Source of the DNA: Paracoccus litorisediminis
Lineage (GTDB): Bacteria; Pseudomonadota; Alphaproteobacteria; Rhodobacterales; Rhodobacteraceae
NCBI RefSeq assembly: GCF_009711205.1
Contig: NZ_WMIG01000004.1
Location: forward strand, 1 to 64,000
DNA length: 64,000 nt
Reading direction: 5' to 3'
Numbering within the stretch: position 1 is the stretch's first letter; each line of letters opens with the position of its first letter. This document shows positions 1 to 9,610 of this stretch, piece by piece. A model generated the notes under the pieces. The model did not search any database. It had not been told where the DNA came from and worked only from the letters and a program-made list of their open reading frames with translations. Made by a program: the position numbers and the translations under genes.

Positions 1-96
1 CTGATCACCACCGAAGCCATGATCGCCGAAAAGCCCGAGCCCAAAGCGGCCGGCGGCGGCATGCCCGACATGGGCGGCATGGGCGGCATGATGTAA
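1..96 (+). CDS. groEL: 60 kDa chaperonin GroEL, C-terminal end only
   Basis: The window opens inside a plus-strand reading frame whose last 31 residues run from [14 protein letters not shown] into the Gly-Met rich tail [13 protein letters not shown], then TAA. That flexible GGM-repeat tail is diagnostic of bacterial GroEL, the ATP-driven folding chamber working with GroES in the cytoplasm. The start and any groES lie outside the window. A strong hairpin terminator follows about 24 bases after the stop. Confidence 0.93.
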   Translation: MITTEAMIAEKPEPKAAGGGMPDMGGMGGMM

Positions 97-119
97 TCAT
101 CCGCTCGTCGCAAGACAGC

Positions 120-149
120 GAAGGCCGTCCCTTTCGGGGCGGCCTTTTC
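120..149. terminator. Hairpin terminator between groEL and the Lrp gene
   Basis: A GC-rich inverted repeat (AAGGCCGTCCC, loop TTTC, GGGGCGGCCTT) is followed by TTTT-rich sequence on the plus strand. It lies between two convergent genes, groEL and the second Lrp gene, so it may serve both. Confidence 0.75.
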
Positions 150-152
150 CGT

Positions 153-605
153 TTACAGGGGACCGGGGCGGCGTTCCTCGGACAGAAGCACGTTCGCCTC
201 GACCTGCCCGACCCCCGGCAGGGTCATGATCCGCCGCCGCAGGATGCGTTCGAAATCGGCGATGTCGCGGGCATGGATGCGCAGCCGGTAATCGAACTGG
301 CCCAGCACGTGCTGGACGGTCTGGACTTCGGGGATGGCGGTCACCGCGCGCTCGAAATCCTCAAGGCCCACGCGACCCTTGGCGGCCAACCGGATACCAA
401 GGAAAACCGTGACGCCGAATCCCAGCGCTGCCTGATCGATCACCACCCGCCGCCCGGCGATCACGCCCTCATCGGTCAGCCGCTTGATCCGCCGCCATGT
501 CGCGGGCTGGGTCATTCCCAACGCCCGCCCGACCTCGGCCGCGCTGCGGGTTGCGTCCTCGGCCAGCAGCCGCAGGATCGCCAGATCGGTCGCGTCGGGG
601 GTCAT
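153..605 (-). CDS. Lrp/AsnC family transcriptional regulator (second of a pair)
   Basis: This 150-residue protein has an N-terminal winged helix-turn-helix (ATDLAILRLLAEDATRSAAEVGRALG, recognition helix around TQPATWRRIKRL) and a C-terminal RAM/AsnC ligand-binding domain (VQHVLGQFDYRLRIHARDIADFERIL). Family members bind amino acids and form octamers on DNA. I chose the ATG at 605 because it forms an ATGA overlap with the stop of the preceding Lrp gene; a longer upstream ATG would run through that neighbour. The pair is probably co-transcribed and co-translated, allowing hetero-oligomers. The ligand is unknown. Confidence 0.88.
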   Translation of the reverse strand: MTPDATDLAILRLLAEDATRSAAEVGRALGMTQPATWRRIKRLTDEGVIAGRRVVIDQAALGFGVTVFLGIRLAAKGRVGLEDFERAVTAIPEVQTVQHVLGQFDYRLRIHARDIADFERILRRRIMTLPGVGQVEANVLLSEERRPGPL

Positions 606-1057
606 AGCGGCAACTCCTGCACGTCCTTGATCGTGGAAACCAGCATCAGGGCGTCGCTGTCCGAGACATGCGGCAGGGTCAGGATGCTTTCGCGGTAGAC
701 CTGCTGCCAATGCGCCATGTCGCGCGCGATCACCGACAGCCGGAAATCGACCGAGCCAAGGAAGGACTGGATTTCGGTGACCTCGGGGACTTTGCGCGCG
801 GCGGCAAGGAACTTGTCGAAGGCGCGCGGCTCGGTCTTGTCCAGCGTAAAGCGCAGGCTGACCTGCACCTCATAGCCCAGCTTGCGCCAGTCGATGCGGG
901 TTTCCACGGCCCGGATGACGCCGGTTTCGCGCAGGCGTTCCAACCTGCGCCACAGGCTGGCCGTCGTCACTCCGGCGCGTTCGGCCAGTTCGGCATTGGG
1001 CATTGCGGGATCGGCCAGAAGCTGGCGAAGTATGCGTCGGTCTGTCGCGTCGGGCAT
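602..1057 (-). CDS. Lrp/AsnC family transcriptional regulator (first of a pair)
   Basis: This 151-residue protein has the classic Lrp layout: helix-turn-helix near residues 5-50 (DRRILRQLLADPAMPNAELAERAGV, then ASLWRRLERL) and a RAM effector domain (FLGSVDFRLSVIARDMAHWQQVYRESILTLP). It is transcribed divergently from ilvC across a 128-base intergenic region. That arrangement suggests it senses a branched-chain or related amino acid and may control ilvC and itself, which is inference from context. It overlaps the next Lrp gene by 4 bases (ATGA). The two share the same fold but clearly differ in sequence. Confidence 0.88.
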   Translation of the reverse strand: MPDATDRRILRQLLADPAMPNAELAERAGVTTASLWRRLERLRETGVIRAVETRIDWRKLGYEVQVSLRFTLDKTEPRAFDKFLAAARKVPEVTEIQSFLGSVDFRLSVIARDMAHWQQVYRESILTLPHVSDSDALMLVSTIKDVQELPL

Positions 1058-1087
1058 GATTTTTTTACCTTTGCGAATTTATTGGCA

Positions 1088-1110
1088 TGATCATTTGAAA
1101 TTTTCCAGAG
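1088..1110 (+). promoter_or_regulatory. Candidate Lrp-linked motif between lrp and ilvC
   Basis: The divergent lrp-ilvC spacer holds TGATCA (1088-1093) followed by ATTTTCCAGAG (1100-1110). The same two words, 3 bases closer together, occur beside another Lrp-family gene at 45061-45080. The surrounding bases are AT-rich, as expected of an Lrp target. Function as a binding site is inferred from the shared words only. Confidence 0.35.
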
Positions 1111-1173
1111 ATTCCGCGAAGAATGCACTGAACTCCTCATGCCAGAATGCTAAAACTCCTGCATCGGATATGA

Positions 1174-2208
<1,035 letters not shown>

Positions 2209-2226
2209 GCGTTCCGACCTTAAGGA

Positions 2227-2254
2227 AAAGCCCCGCCATCGTGCGGGGCTTTTT
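2227..2254 (+). terminator. Rho-independent terminator of ilvC
   Basis: The perfect stem AAAGCCCCGC / GCGGGGCTTT with a 6-base loop is followed by TTTTT, 18 bases after the ilvC stop codon. Confidence 0.9.
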
Positions 2255-2329
2255 GCTGTGCACCGACCGCAGGTGAACGCCCAAGGAATAGGTATCGCCG
2301 CATCACCATGGATTGACCCCATCCATATC

Positions 2330-2366
2330 GTTGCGTTACACAACCATAAATGTTGCATTGAACAAC
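2330..2366 (+). promoter_or_regulatory. Paired palindromic operators before the MarR-GNAT gene
   Basis: Two near-identical 15-base palindromes, GTTGCGTTACACAAC (2330-2344) and GTTGCATTGAACAAC (2352-2366), share outer arms GTTG/CAAC. Their starts lie 22 bases apart, so they sit on the same face of the helix. The second ends 14 bases before the ATG at 2381. MarR-family dimers typically repress their own gene through such sites, so autoregulation is the simplest reading. Confidence 0.6.
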
Positions 2367-2380
2367 CAAATGGGCGCGAT

Positions 2381-3334
2381 ATGGTGAGTGAATCCACAAT
2401 CAGCGAAATCAGGGCGGTTTCTCGTACCATCGCCCGCGAATGGGGCTTCATGGGCGGGGAGTTTGCGGGAACGGATCTTTCGCCATCGGCTGTTCATGCC
2501 TTGATCGAGATCGAGCAGGGAAATGTCACCGCCCGAGATCTGGGCCTGCGTCTGCATCTTGAGAAATCCAGCGTCAGCCGAATGCTGAGAAAGCTGATTG
2601 AAGCCGGAGATGTTCATGAAAGCGCAGGCGAGGATGATGGTCGCGTCAAGATCCTGTCATTGACCCCGACGGGCAAGACGCAGGTCTCGGCGATACACCA
2701 ATTTGCGGAAGCACAGGTTGCCTCCGCGCTGGCGCGACTGGACCCCAAGCAGGAGGATGCCGTGTTGACCGGCTTGCGCCTTTATAGCCGCGCGCTGAGC
2801 AATGCCTCATCCGGTCAGGAGGTCGATCTTCGTATTGATATCGTGAGGGGATATCAGGCTGGACTGATTGCCCGCATCACCCAAATGCACGCTTTGTACT
2901 ATGCAAAGGCATGGGACTTTGGACAACGCTTCGAGGCCGTCGTGGCGGGTGGCTTGGCCGAGTTCAGCAATCGGTTGGACAACCCCCGCAACGCAATCTG
3001 GACGGCGCAGCGCAACGGCCAGATCTGCGGTTCCGTCGCGATCGATGGCGAGGATCTGGGGAATGGCATTGCCCATCTTCGCTGGTTCATCGTCGACGGC
3101 AGCATCCAAGGTGGAGGATGCGGGCGCAAATTGCTGTCTGACGCCCTTGCCTTTGTCGACGAGAATGGCTTCGCCGAAACTCATCTATGGACGTTCAGCG
3201 GCCTCGGGGCCGCGCGGCATCTTTACGAGTCATTCGGCTTTGTCCTCGCAGAGGAACATCCCGGTGATCAGTGGGGCAAAAAGGTGATCGAGCAGCGATT
3301 TGTAAGGGTGGGAAATCCCACCGAGCGTCTTTGA
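2381..3334 (+). CDS. MarR-type regulator fused to GNAT acetyltransferase
   Basis: The 317-residue protein has two domains. Residues about 1-145 form a MarR winged helix-turn-helix (DLGLRLHLEKSSVSRMLRKLIEAG, then the wing DDGRVKILSLTPTGK). Residues about 150-317 form a GNAT N-acetyltransferase, with the acetyl-CoA loop as IQGGGCGRKLLSDAL and the C-terminal LYESFGFVLAEE. I start at ATG 2381 because upstream in-frame codons lie inside the palindromic operators. Such bifunctional proteins are known in proteobacteria; substrate and inducer are unknown. It is monocistronic. Confidence 0.85.
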   Translation: MVSESTISEIRAVSRTIAREWGFMGGEFAGTDLSPSAVHALIEIEQGNVTARDLGLRLHLEKSSVSRMLRKLIEAGDVHESAGEDDGRVKILSLTPTGKTQVSAIHQFAEAQVASALARLDPKQEDAVLTGLRLYSRALSNASSGQEVDLRIDIVRGYQAGLIARITQMHALYYAKAWDFGQRFEAVVAGGLAEFSNRLDNPRNAIWTAQRNGQICGSVAIDGEDLGNGIAHLRWFIVDGSIQGGGCGRKLLSDALAFVDENGFAETHLWTFSGLGAARHLYESFGFVLAEEHPGDQWGKKVIEQRFVRVGNPTERL

Positions 3335-3378
3335 AATGAGCGGCCACGGGCAATCTGACGGATGCGCAATTGAATATC

Positions 3379-3405
3379 GCTCGCAGGTCACGCCGATCTG
3401 CGAGC
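3379..3405 (+). terminator. Possible hairpin after the MarR-GNAT gene
   Basis: The perfect 8-bp stem GCTCGCAG / CTGCGAGC with an 11-base loop starts 45 bases after the stop codon. It has no T-run, so it is a weak or Rho-assisted terminator at best. Confidence 0.35.
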
Positions 3406-3468
3406 ATGAAACGCTTGCTCTTGCGACGCTCCCACTTCCATTCAAATGAACGCAAGTAGGGACACCCC

Positions 3469-6400
3469 CTACTCCTCCAGCACCTCCAGCACGCCCGGAA
3501 TGACCCGCAGGGCCTGACGGGCGGGGGTGGTCAAGGGGGCGTCCTCGGTGATTTCGATGTCGACCAGATCCTCGCCGTCCTTCAGGCGCAGGGTGATCGG
3601 GCCGCGAGCGCGGGCGGGGGCACTGACCTCGGACTGGATGCGGGCCAGCGCCTCGGCGATGCCGGGGACGGCGTCGATGCCGGATATCTCGATCGCCAGA
3701 CGGTTCGCGCCGGCATCGGCCACCGCCTGATCCAGCGGCACGACACTGCGGGCAAGCAGCTTGACCTGATCGCCCGAGGGTTCGACCTGTACCTGCAGCA
3801 CAACGTTTTCGCCCGGCTCCAGATGCTGCCTGTGCGCGTCCAGCGTATCCGAAAACACCGTGACCTCGTAAAGCCCGGTCGGGTCGGACAGGCCGACAAA
3901 GGCGAAGCGAGTCCCGCGGGCGGATTTCTTTTCCTGTCGGAAGGCGACCGTGCCCGCCAGTTGCGCGACCAGCGCACCATCGGCAGCGGCAGCCGTCACC
4001 TCGGCCAGCGTCTGCACGTTCTTGCGGCGCAGCGCGGGCAGGTAGTCGTCCAACGGGTGGCCGGACAGGTAGAAGCCGACGGCGGCATGTTCCTCGCCCA
4101 GCTTTTCGGCGGGCATCCAGATCGGTGCCACGACCGGGCGCGGCGGCGGCAGATCCTCGCCCCCGCCGAACAGCGAGGACTGGCTCGAGGCCGCAGCCTC
4201 TTGCACGGCCTGCGACCACGCAACCAATCCATCCAGCGATTTCAGAACCTTGGAGCGGCTTTCCTCGATAAGATCGAAGGCTCCGGCGCGAGCCAGCATT
4301 TCCAGCGGGCGCTTGCCGACACGGCGCATGTCGACGCGGCGGGCAAAGTCATGCAGATCGCGGAAAGGTCTGTCGCCACGTGCCTCGACGATCATTCGCA
4401 TCGCCTCGACGCCGACGCCTTTCAGCGCGCCCAGCGCATAGACGATCCGGCCATCTTTGACGGTAAAAGTCGCGTCCGAGCGGTTGACGCAGGGTGGGAC
4501 CGTCTCGATCCCCATGCGGTCGGCCTCGCGCTTGTAGACGGCCAGCTTGTCGGTCAGGTGGATATCGCAGTTCATCACCGCGGCCATGAATTCGACCGGG
4601 TGGTTGGCCTTCAGCCATGCGGTCTGGTAGCTGACCACGGCATAGGCGGCGGCGTGCGACTTGTTGAAGCCGTAATTCGCGAATTTCTCAAGCAGGTCAA
4701 AGACCTCGCCCGCCTTCTTGCCGTCGATGCCCTGTTCCTTGCAGCCCTCGACGAATTTCGGGCGCTCCTTGGCCATCTCCTCGGCGATCTTCTTGCCCAT
4801 GGCACGGCGCAGCAGGTCGGCGCCGCCAAGCGAGTAGCCCGCCATGACCTGCGCGATCTGCATCACCTGTTCCTGATAGACGATGATGCCCTGCGTCTCG
4901 GCCAGGATCGGGTCGATTGTCGGATGCAGCGATTCCAGCGGGCGCAGGCCGTTCTTGACCTCGCAATAGGTCGGGATGTTCTCCATCGGGCCGGGGCGGT
5001 ACAGCGCCACCAGTGCCACGATATCCTCGATGCAGGTGGGCTTCATGCGCCGCAGCGCATCCATCATCCCCGAGCTTTCAACCTGGAACACCGCCACAGT
5101 GCGGGCGCTGGCGAACAGGTCATAGCTGGGCTTGTCGTCCAGCGGGATGGCGTTGATCTGGTTTTCCGCACCGTCGGCGGGCAGGTAAAGCTGGCGTCCG
5201 TCGGCGGCGACATGCAGGGGCCGCCCGCCCCCGTTGATCAGGTCGACGGCGTTCTGAATGACGGTCAGGGTCTTCAGGCCAAGGAAGTCGAACTTCACGA
5301 GGCCCGCCGCCTCGACCCATTTCATGTTGAACTGGGTGGCGGGCATGTCCGAGGCCGGGTCGCGGTAAAGCGGCACCAGCTTGTCCAAGGGCCGGTCCCC
5401 GATCACCACACCCGCGGCGTGGGTCGAGGCGTTGCGCAGCAGCCCTTCCAGCTTTGCCGCGTAATCCAGCAGGCGGCCAACGACCTCTTCCTTGGCGGCT
5501 TCGCGCAGGCGCGGCTCATCGGCCAGCGCCTTGGTGACGCTGACGGGCTTCACCCCCTCGACCGGGATCATCTTGGACAGGCGATCGACCTGACCGAAGG
5601 GTAGCTGCAGCACCCTTCCCACATCGCGCACCGCCGCCTTGGACAGCAGCGCGCCAAAGGTGATGATCTGGCCAACCTTGTCGCGGCCATATTTCTCCTG
5701 CACGTAGCGGATCACCTCTTCGCGGCGGTCCATGCAGAAGTCGATGTCGAAGTCCGGCATCGAAACCCGTTCCGGGTTCAGGAAGCGTTCGAACAGCAGA
5801 CTGTAGCGCAGCGGATCAAGGTCGGTGATGGTCAGCGCATAAGCGACCAACGAACCCGCACCCGAGCCCCGGCCCGGCCCGACCGGGATACCGTGATCCT
5901 TGGCCCATTTGATGAAATCGGCAACGATCAGGAAATAGCCGGGAAAGCCCATCTGCTCAATGATGCCCAGTTCGAACCGTAGACGGTCTTCGTATTCGGC
6001 CAGCGGCACGGCATGGGGAATGATCGCAAGGCGGTCGCGCAGACCGTCCCAGGCCTGACGGCGCAATTCCTCGATTTCATCCTCGGCAAAGCGCGGCAGG
6101 ATCGGCTTGTGCTTCTTGACGGCAAAGGCGCAGCGCTTGGCGATCTCGACCGTGTTCTCGACCGCCTCGGGCAGATCGGCGAACAGGGTCACCATCTCGG
6201 CCGGGGTCTTGAAGTAATGATCCGGGGTCAGGCGACGACGCGGCGCGGTCTGGTCGACATAGGCGCGTTCGGAAATGCAGATCAGCGCGTCATGCGCGTC
6301 GTAAAGATCGGGCTTGGGGAAATAGACGTCATTCGTGGCGACCAGCGGCAGGTCCAGCGCATAGGCCAGATCGATCATGCCGCCCTCGGATGCCACTTCC

Positions 6401-6939
6401 TCGGCCACCGGCGTGCCGCCGCCATCCTTGTGGCGCTGCAATTCCACGTAAAGCCGCGTCGGAAAGGCGACGGAAAGCCGCTCCAGCAGCGCCCGCGCAT
6501 CAGGCAGACGCCCCTGCCCGACCAGTTGCCCAAGCGGACCAAGCGCACCGCCGGTCAGGCAGATCAGCCCCTCGGCCCGCGCCTCAAGCTCATCCAGCGT
6601 CACATGCGGCAGCGAGCCGTCACTGCGCAGGTAAAGGCACGAGGACAGCTCCATCAGGTTCAGCCAGCCGGCCTCGTTCTGGGCCAGCAGCACGATGGGC
6701 GCGGTCACTTCGGCAGACAGGGTCACCTGACAGCCGACGATCGGCTGGACGCCCGCGTCCTGCGCCTTGACCGAAAATTCCAGCGCCGCGAACAGGGCGT
6801 TGGAATCCGTCAGGGCAACGGCGGGCATGCCGTTTTGGGCCGCAAGATCGGCTAACTTCTTGACCGGCACGGCTCCTTCCAGAAGCGAATGTTCGGAATG
6901 CGTGCGCAGGTGGATGAATCGGGGTGAAATTTCCGGCAT
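3469..6939 (-). CDS. dnaE: DNA polymerase III subunit alpha
   Basis: This is the replicative DNA polymerase catalytic subunit, 1156 residues, the normal DnaE1 size. The N-terminal PHP domain begins FIHLRTHSEHSLLEGA. The C-family palm carries GPGRGSGAGSLVAY and MPDFDIDFCMDRR, with catalytic aspartates D398 and D400, and the third at D551 in KFDFLGLKTL. These are followed by the finger/beta-binding region and an OB-fold (VAFRQEKKSARGTRFAFVGLSD). It is a single minus-strand gene divergent from the nucleoside ABC operon. No truncation is visible. Confidence 0.97.
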   Translation of the reverse strand: MPEISPRFIHLRTHSEHSLLEGAVPVKKLADLAAQNGMPAVALTDSNALFAALEFSVKAQDAGVQPIVGCQVTLSAEVTAPIVLLAQNEAGWLNLMELSSCLYLRSDGSLPHVTLDELEARAEGLICLTGGALGPLGQLVGQGRLPDARALLERLSVAFPTRLYVELQRHKDGGGTPVAEEVASEGGMIDLAYALDLPLVATNDVYFPKPDLYDAHDALICISERAYVDQTAPRRRLTPDHYFKTPAEMVTLFADLPEAVENTVEIAKRCAFAVKKHKPILPRFAEDEIEELRRQAWDGLRDRLAIIPHAVPLAEYEDRLRFELGIIEQMGFPGYFLIVADFIKWAKDHGIPVGPGRGSGAGSLVAYALTITDLDPLRYSLLFERFLNPERVSMPDFDIDFCMDRREEVIRYVQEKYGRDKVGQIITFGALLSKAAVRDVGRVLQLPFGQVDRLSKMIPVEGVKPVSVTKALADEPRLREAAKEEVVGRLLDYAAKLEGLLRNASTHAAGVVIGDRPLDKLVPLYRDPASDMPATQFNMKWVEAAGLVKFDFLGLKTLTVIQNAVDLINGGGRPLHVAADGRQLYLPADGAENQINAIPLDDKPSYDLFASARTVAVFQVESSGMMDALRRMKPTCIEDIVALVALYRPGPMENIPTYCEVKNGLRPLESLHPTIDPILAETQGIIVYQEQVMQIAQVMAGYSLGGADLLRRAMGKKIAEEMAKERPKFVEGCKEQGIDGKKAGEVFDLLEKFANYGFNKSHAAAYAVVSYQTAWLKANHPVEFMAAVMNCDIHLTDKLAVYKREADRMGIETVPPCVNRSDATFTVKDGRIVYALGALKGVGVEAMRMIVEARGDRPFRDLHDFARRVDMRRVGKRPLEMLARAGAFDLIEESRSKVLKSLDGLVAWSQAVQEAAASSQSSLFGGGEDLPPPRPVVAPIWMPAEKLGEEHAAVGFYLSGHPLDDYLPALRRKNVQTLAEVTAAAADGALVAQLAGTVAFRQEKKSARGTRFAFVGLSDPTGLYEVTVFSDTLDAHRQHLEPGENVVLQVQVEPSGDQVKLLARSVVPLDQAVADAGANRLAIEISGIDAVPGIAEALARIQSEVSAPARARGPITLRLKDGEDLVDIEITEDAPLTTPARQALRVIPGVLEVLEE

Positions 6940-7035
6940 GCCCGCAATCTAGGCCCTACCTGTCCAACTGTGCAATTGCTCCCCGGCGGAAAACCGCTAA
7001 AGGTGACTACAAAAGGGGCAGAGAGGCGCGCAACA

Positions 7036-8553
7036 GTGAGTGATGTTTTCCGGGCCGAGGGCCTGGGCAAGACCTATCCCGGCGTGCGCGCCAATGACGA
7101 TATCAGCTTCTCGGTCGGAGCGGGCGAAATCCACGCGCTGCTGGGTGAGAATGGCGCGGGAAAATCCACCCTCGTCAAGATGATCTACGGGCTTGTCCGA
7201 CCCGACGAAGGTCATATGCAGCTCTCGGGCACCCCCCACGCCCCCGCCGATCCGCGGGCGGCGCGGGCGTCAGGCGTGGCAATGGTGTTCCAGCATTTTT
7301 CGCTGTTCGATGCGCTGACGGTTGCTGAAAACATCGCCCTTGGCATGGAAAACCCGCCGCCCCGCGCGGAACTGTCGCGCCGCATCGCGGAACTGTCGCA
7401 GGCCTATGGCCTGCCGCTGAACCCTGCCCGCCGCATCGCCAGCCTGTCCGCCGGTGAGCGTCAGCGGGTCGAGATCCTGCGCTGCCTGCTGCAAAACCCG
7501 CGCCTGCTGATCATGGATGAACCGACCAGCGTTCTGACCCCGCAAGAGGCCGAGATCCTGTTCGCCACCCTGCGCCAACTGGCCGCCGCAGGCACCGCGA
7601 TCCTGTATATCAGCCACAAGCTTGAGGAAATCCGCACGCATTGCGACCGCGCCACCATCCTGCGCCACGGCAAGGTCGTGGGCACGGTCGATCCGCGCGC
7701 CCATTCCGCCCGCGAGTTGGCGGCGATGATGGTCGGGGCCGAGATGAAGCTGGTCGACCGTTCGGGCCGCAAGCCCGGCGACGTCGTGCTGGATGTCAAA
7801 GCGCTGTCCACCCCTGCCGCGACCGAGGGTGTGACGCTGAAGAACATCTCGCTGACCCTGCGCACTGGTGAAATTCTGGGCATCGGCGGTGTCGCCGGGA
7901 ACGGTCAGGACGAATTGCTGGCCGCGCTCTCGGGAGAGATCACCACGCCCCATGGCACCGTCACCCTTTCCAGCGCTGACCTGTCGGCGCTTGGCCCCGA
8001 TCCGCGCCGCGCCGCAGGGCTGCTTTCCGCGCCCGAGGACCGGCTGGGCCATGCCGCCGTGCCGCAATTCAGCCTGACCGAGAACACCCTGCTGACCGCA
8101 GGCGGTCGGCAGGACATCGTCAAGCGCGGCTTGATCGACCACAATGCCGCCCGCGCCTTTGCCGAAAGCATCATCAAGGCCTTTGACGTGCGCACCCCCG
8201 GCCCCGGCACCGCTGCTGGCGCGCTGTCCGGCGGCAACCTGCAGAAATTCGTCATCGGGCGCGAGGTGCTGGGCGGGCCCAAGGTTCTGGTCGTGAACCA
8301 GCCGACATGGGGCGTCGATGCCGGGGCCGCCGCTGCGATCCGTCAGGCGCTGCTGGATCTGGCCGCCAAGGGCGCAGGCGTCATCGTCATCAGCCAGGAT
8401 CTGGATGAGTTGCTGGAGCTGTCCGACCGCTTCTGCGCCCTGAACGAAGGAAGACTATCGCCGCCCCGCCCCACCGAGGGCCTGACCATCGACGAGATCG
8501 GCCTGATGCTGGGTGGCGCACATGGAATGGAGGTCGGTCATGTTCCGGCTTGA
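7036..8553 (+). CDS. Nucleoside-type ABC importer, ATP-binding protein (two NBDs)
   Basis: This tandem ATPase of about 505 residues energises import with the two permeases and periplasmic protein that follow. The first domain has an intact Walker A (GENGAGKS), signature (LSAGERQRVE) and Walker B (LLIMDEPTS). The second has a signature (LSGGNLQKF) but a degenerate P-loop (GVAGNGQDEL) and VLVVNQPTWGVD in place of a Walker B, as is usual for the sugar/nucleoside (RbsA/YufO-like) group. I chose GTG 7036, preceded by GAGAGG, over an upstream ATG at 6970. Its 3' end overlaps the first permease by 14 bases. The BMP-type binding protein makes a nucleoside substrate most likely. Confidence 0.88.
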   Translation: MSDVFRAEGLGKTYPGVRANDDISFSVGAGEIHALLGENGAGKSTLVKMIYGLVRPDEGHMQLSGTPHAPADPRAARASGVAMVFQHFSLFDALTVAENIALGMENPPPRAELSRRIAELSQAYGLPLNPARRIASLSAGERQRVEILRCLLQNPRLLIMDEPTSVLTPQEAEILFATLRQLAAAGTAILYISHKLEEIRTHCDRATILRHGKVVGTVDPRAHSARELAAMMVGAEMKLVDRSGRKPGDVVLDVKALSTPAATEGVTLKNISLTLRTGEILGIGGVAGNGQDELLAALSGEITTPHGTVTLSSADLSALGPDPRRAAGLLSAPEDRLGHAAVPQFSLTENTLLTAGGRQDIVKRGLIDHNAARAFAESIIKAFDVRTPGPGTAAGALSGGNLQKFVIGREVLGGPKVLVVNQPTWGVDAGAAAAIRQALLDLAAKGAGVIVISQDLDELLELSDRFCALNEGRLSPPRPTEGLTIDEIGLMLGGAHGMEVGHVPA

Positions 8554-9610
8554 GCCGCGCGCCAGCGCCCCCCTGCTTTGGCAGGTCGCGACGCCCGTCA
8601 TGGCCGTCATTGCCACGATGATCACCGGCGGGCTGCTGTTCGCGGCGCTGGGATTCGATCCGGTAGCCTCGATCCGCACGATCTTCTGGGACCCGCTATT
8701 CGGCCCCGCATCGGGCTATTCGCGCCCGCAGCTTCTGGTCAAGGCCGGGCCGCTGATCCTGATCGCCTCGGGGTTGGCCTTGGGTTTCCGGGCAGGCATC
8801 TGGAACATCGGGGCCGAGGGGCAATATATCATCGGCGCGATCTGCGGTGCCGCCGTGGCGCTGGCCGCCTATCCGCATGAGGCCTTCTGGATCTTCCCGG
8901 CGATGATCGTCGCCGGTGCGGTCGGCGGCTGGGCATGGGGCATGATCCCGGCGCTGCTACGGAATTGGTTCGGTGCCTCCGAGATCCTTGTGTCGCTGAT
9001 GCTGGTCTATGTAGCTCAAAAGATCGCCGCATGGATGGCCTTTGGCCCGATGAAGAACCCCGAGGGCTTCAACTTCCCCGGTTCGCGCAACCTGCAACAA
9101 TATCCCGCCGCCTCGAACCCGGAACTGATCGCGAATACCGGTCTGCATTGGGGCGGAATCGCGGCGCTGGTCGCGCTGGTGGTGACGTGGTTCGTGATGT
9201 CGCGCCATATCCTTGGCTTCCGCATCCGCACCGCAGGCGCGGCCCCCCGCGCCGCCCGCTTCGCCGGTGTCCGGCCCGAGCGTCTGGTGGCCTTGTGTCT
9301 TGGCCTGTCCGGCGCGCTGGCGGGGCTGGCGGGTCTGTTCGAGGTCGCGGGACCAGCAGGCCAGATCACCGAAAGCTTCGGCTCGGGCTACGGCTTCACC
9401 GCGATCATCGTGGCCTTCCTTGGCCGGCTGCACCCCTTGGGCATCCTGCTTGCGGGCCTGCTGATGGCGCTGACCTATATCGGCGGGGAACTCGCGCAAA
9501 TGATGCTGAACCTGCCCGCATCCACGGTGCAGGTCTTTCAGGGGATGCTCCTGTTCTTCCTGCTGGGTTTCGACATCCTGACCCGCTACCGCATCCGGAG
9601 GCGCGCCTGA
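8540..9610 (+). CDS. Nucleoside-type ABC importer, permease 1
   Basis: This 356-residue integral membrane protein of the BPD_transp_2 family has many hydrophobic helices, a GIWNIGAEGQYIIGAI segment and GFRIRTAGAAPRAARFAGV, both typical of YufP-like nucleoside permeases. The start ATG 8540 follows GGAGG and overlaps the ATPase gene. The stop shares bases with the next permease start (TGATG), so the pair is translationally coupled and should form the heterodimeric channel. Confidence 0.88.
   Translation: MFRLEPRASAPLLWQVATPVMAVIATMITGGLLFAALGFDPVASIRTIFWDPLFGPASGYSRPQLLVKAGPLILIASGLALGFRAGIWNIGAEGQYIIGAICGAAVALAAYPHEAFWIFPAMIVAGAVGGWAWGMIPALLRNWFGASEILVSLMLVYVAQKIAAWMAFGPMKNPEGFNFPGSRNLQQYPAASNPELIANTGLHWGGIAALVALVVTWFVMSRHILGFRIRTAGAAPRAARFAGVRPERLVALCLGLSGALAGLAGLFEVAGPAGQITESFGSGYGFTAIIVAFLGRLHPLGILLAGLLMALTYIGGELAQMMLNLPASTVQVFQGMLLFFLLGFDILTRYRIRRRA

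Noticed and set aside
3406-3459. Tiny 17-codon open frame after the MarR-GNAT gene
   Set aside because: It lacks a ribosome-binding site and is of chance length.
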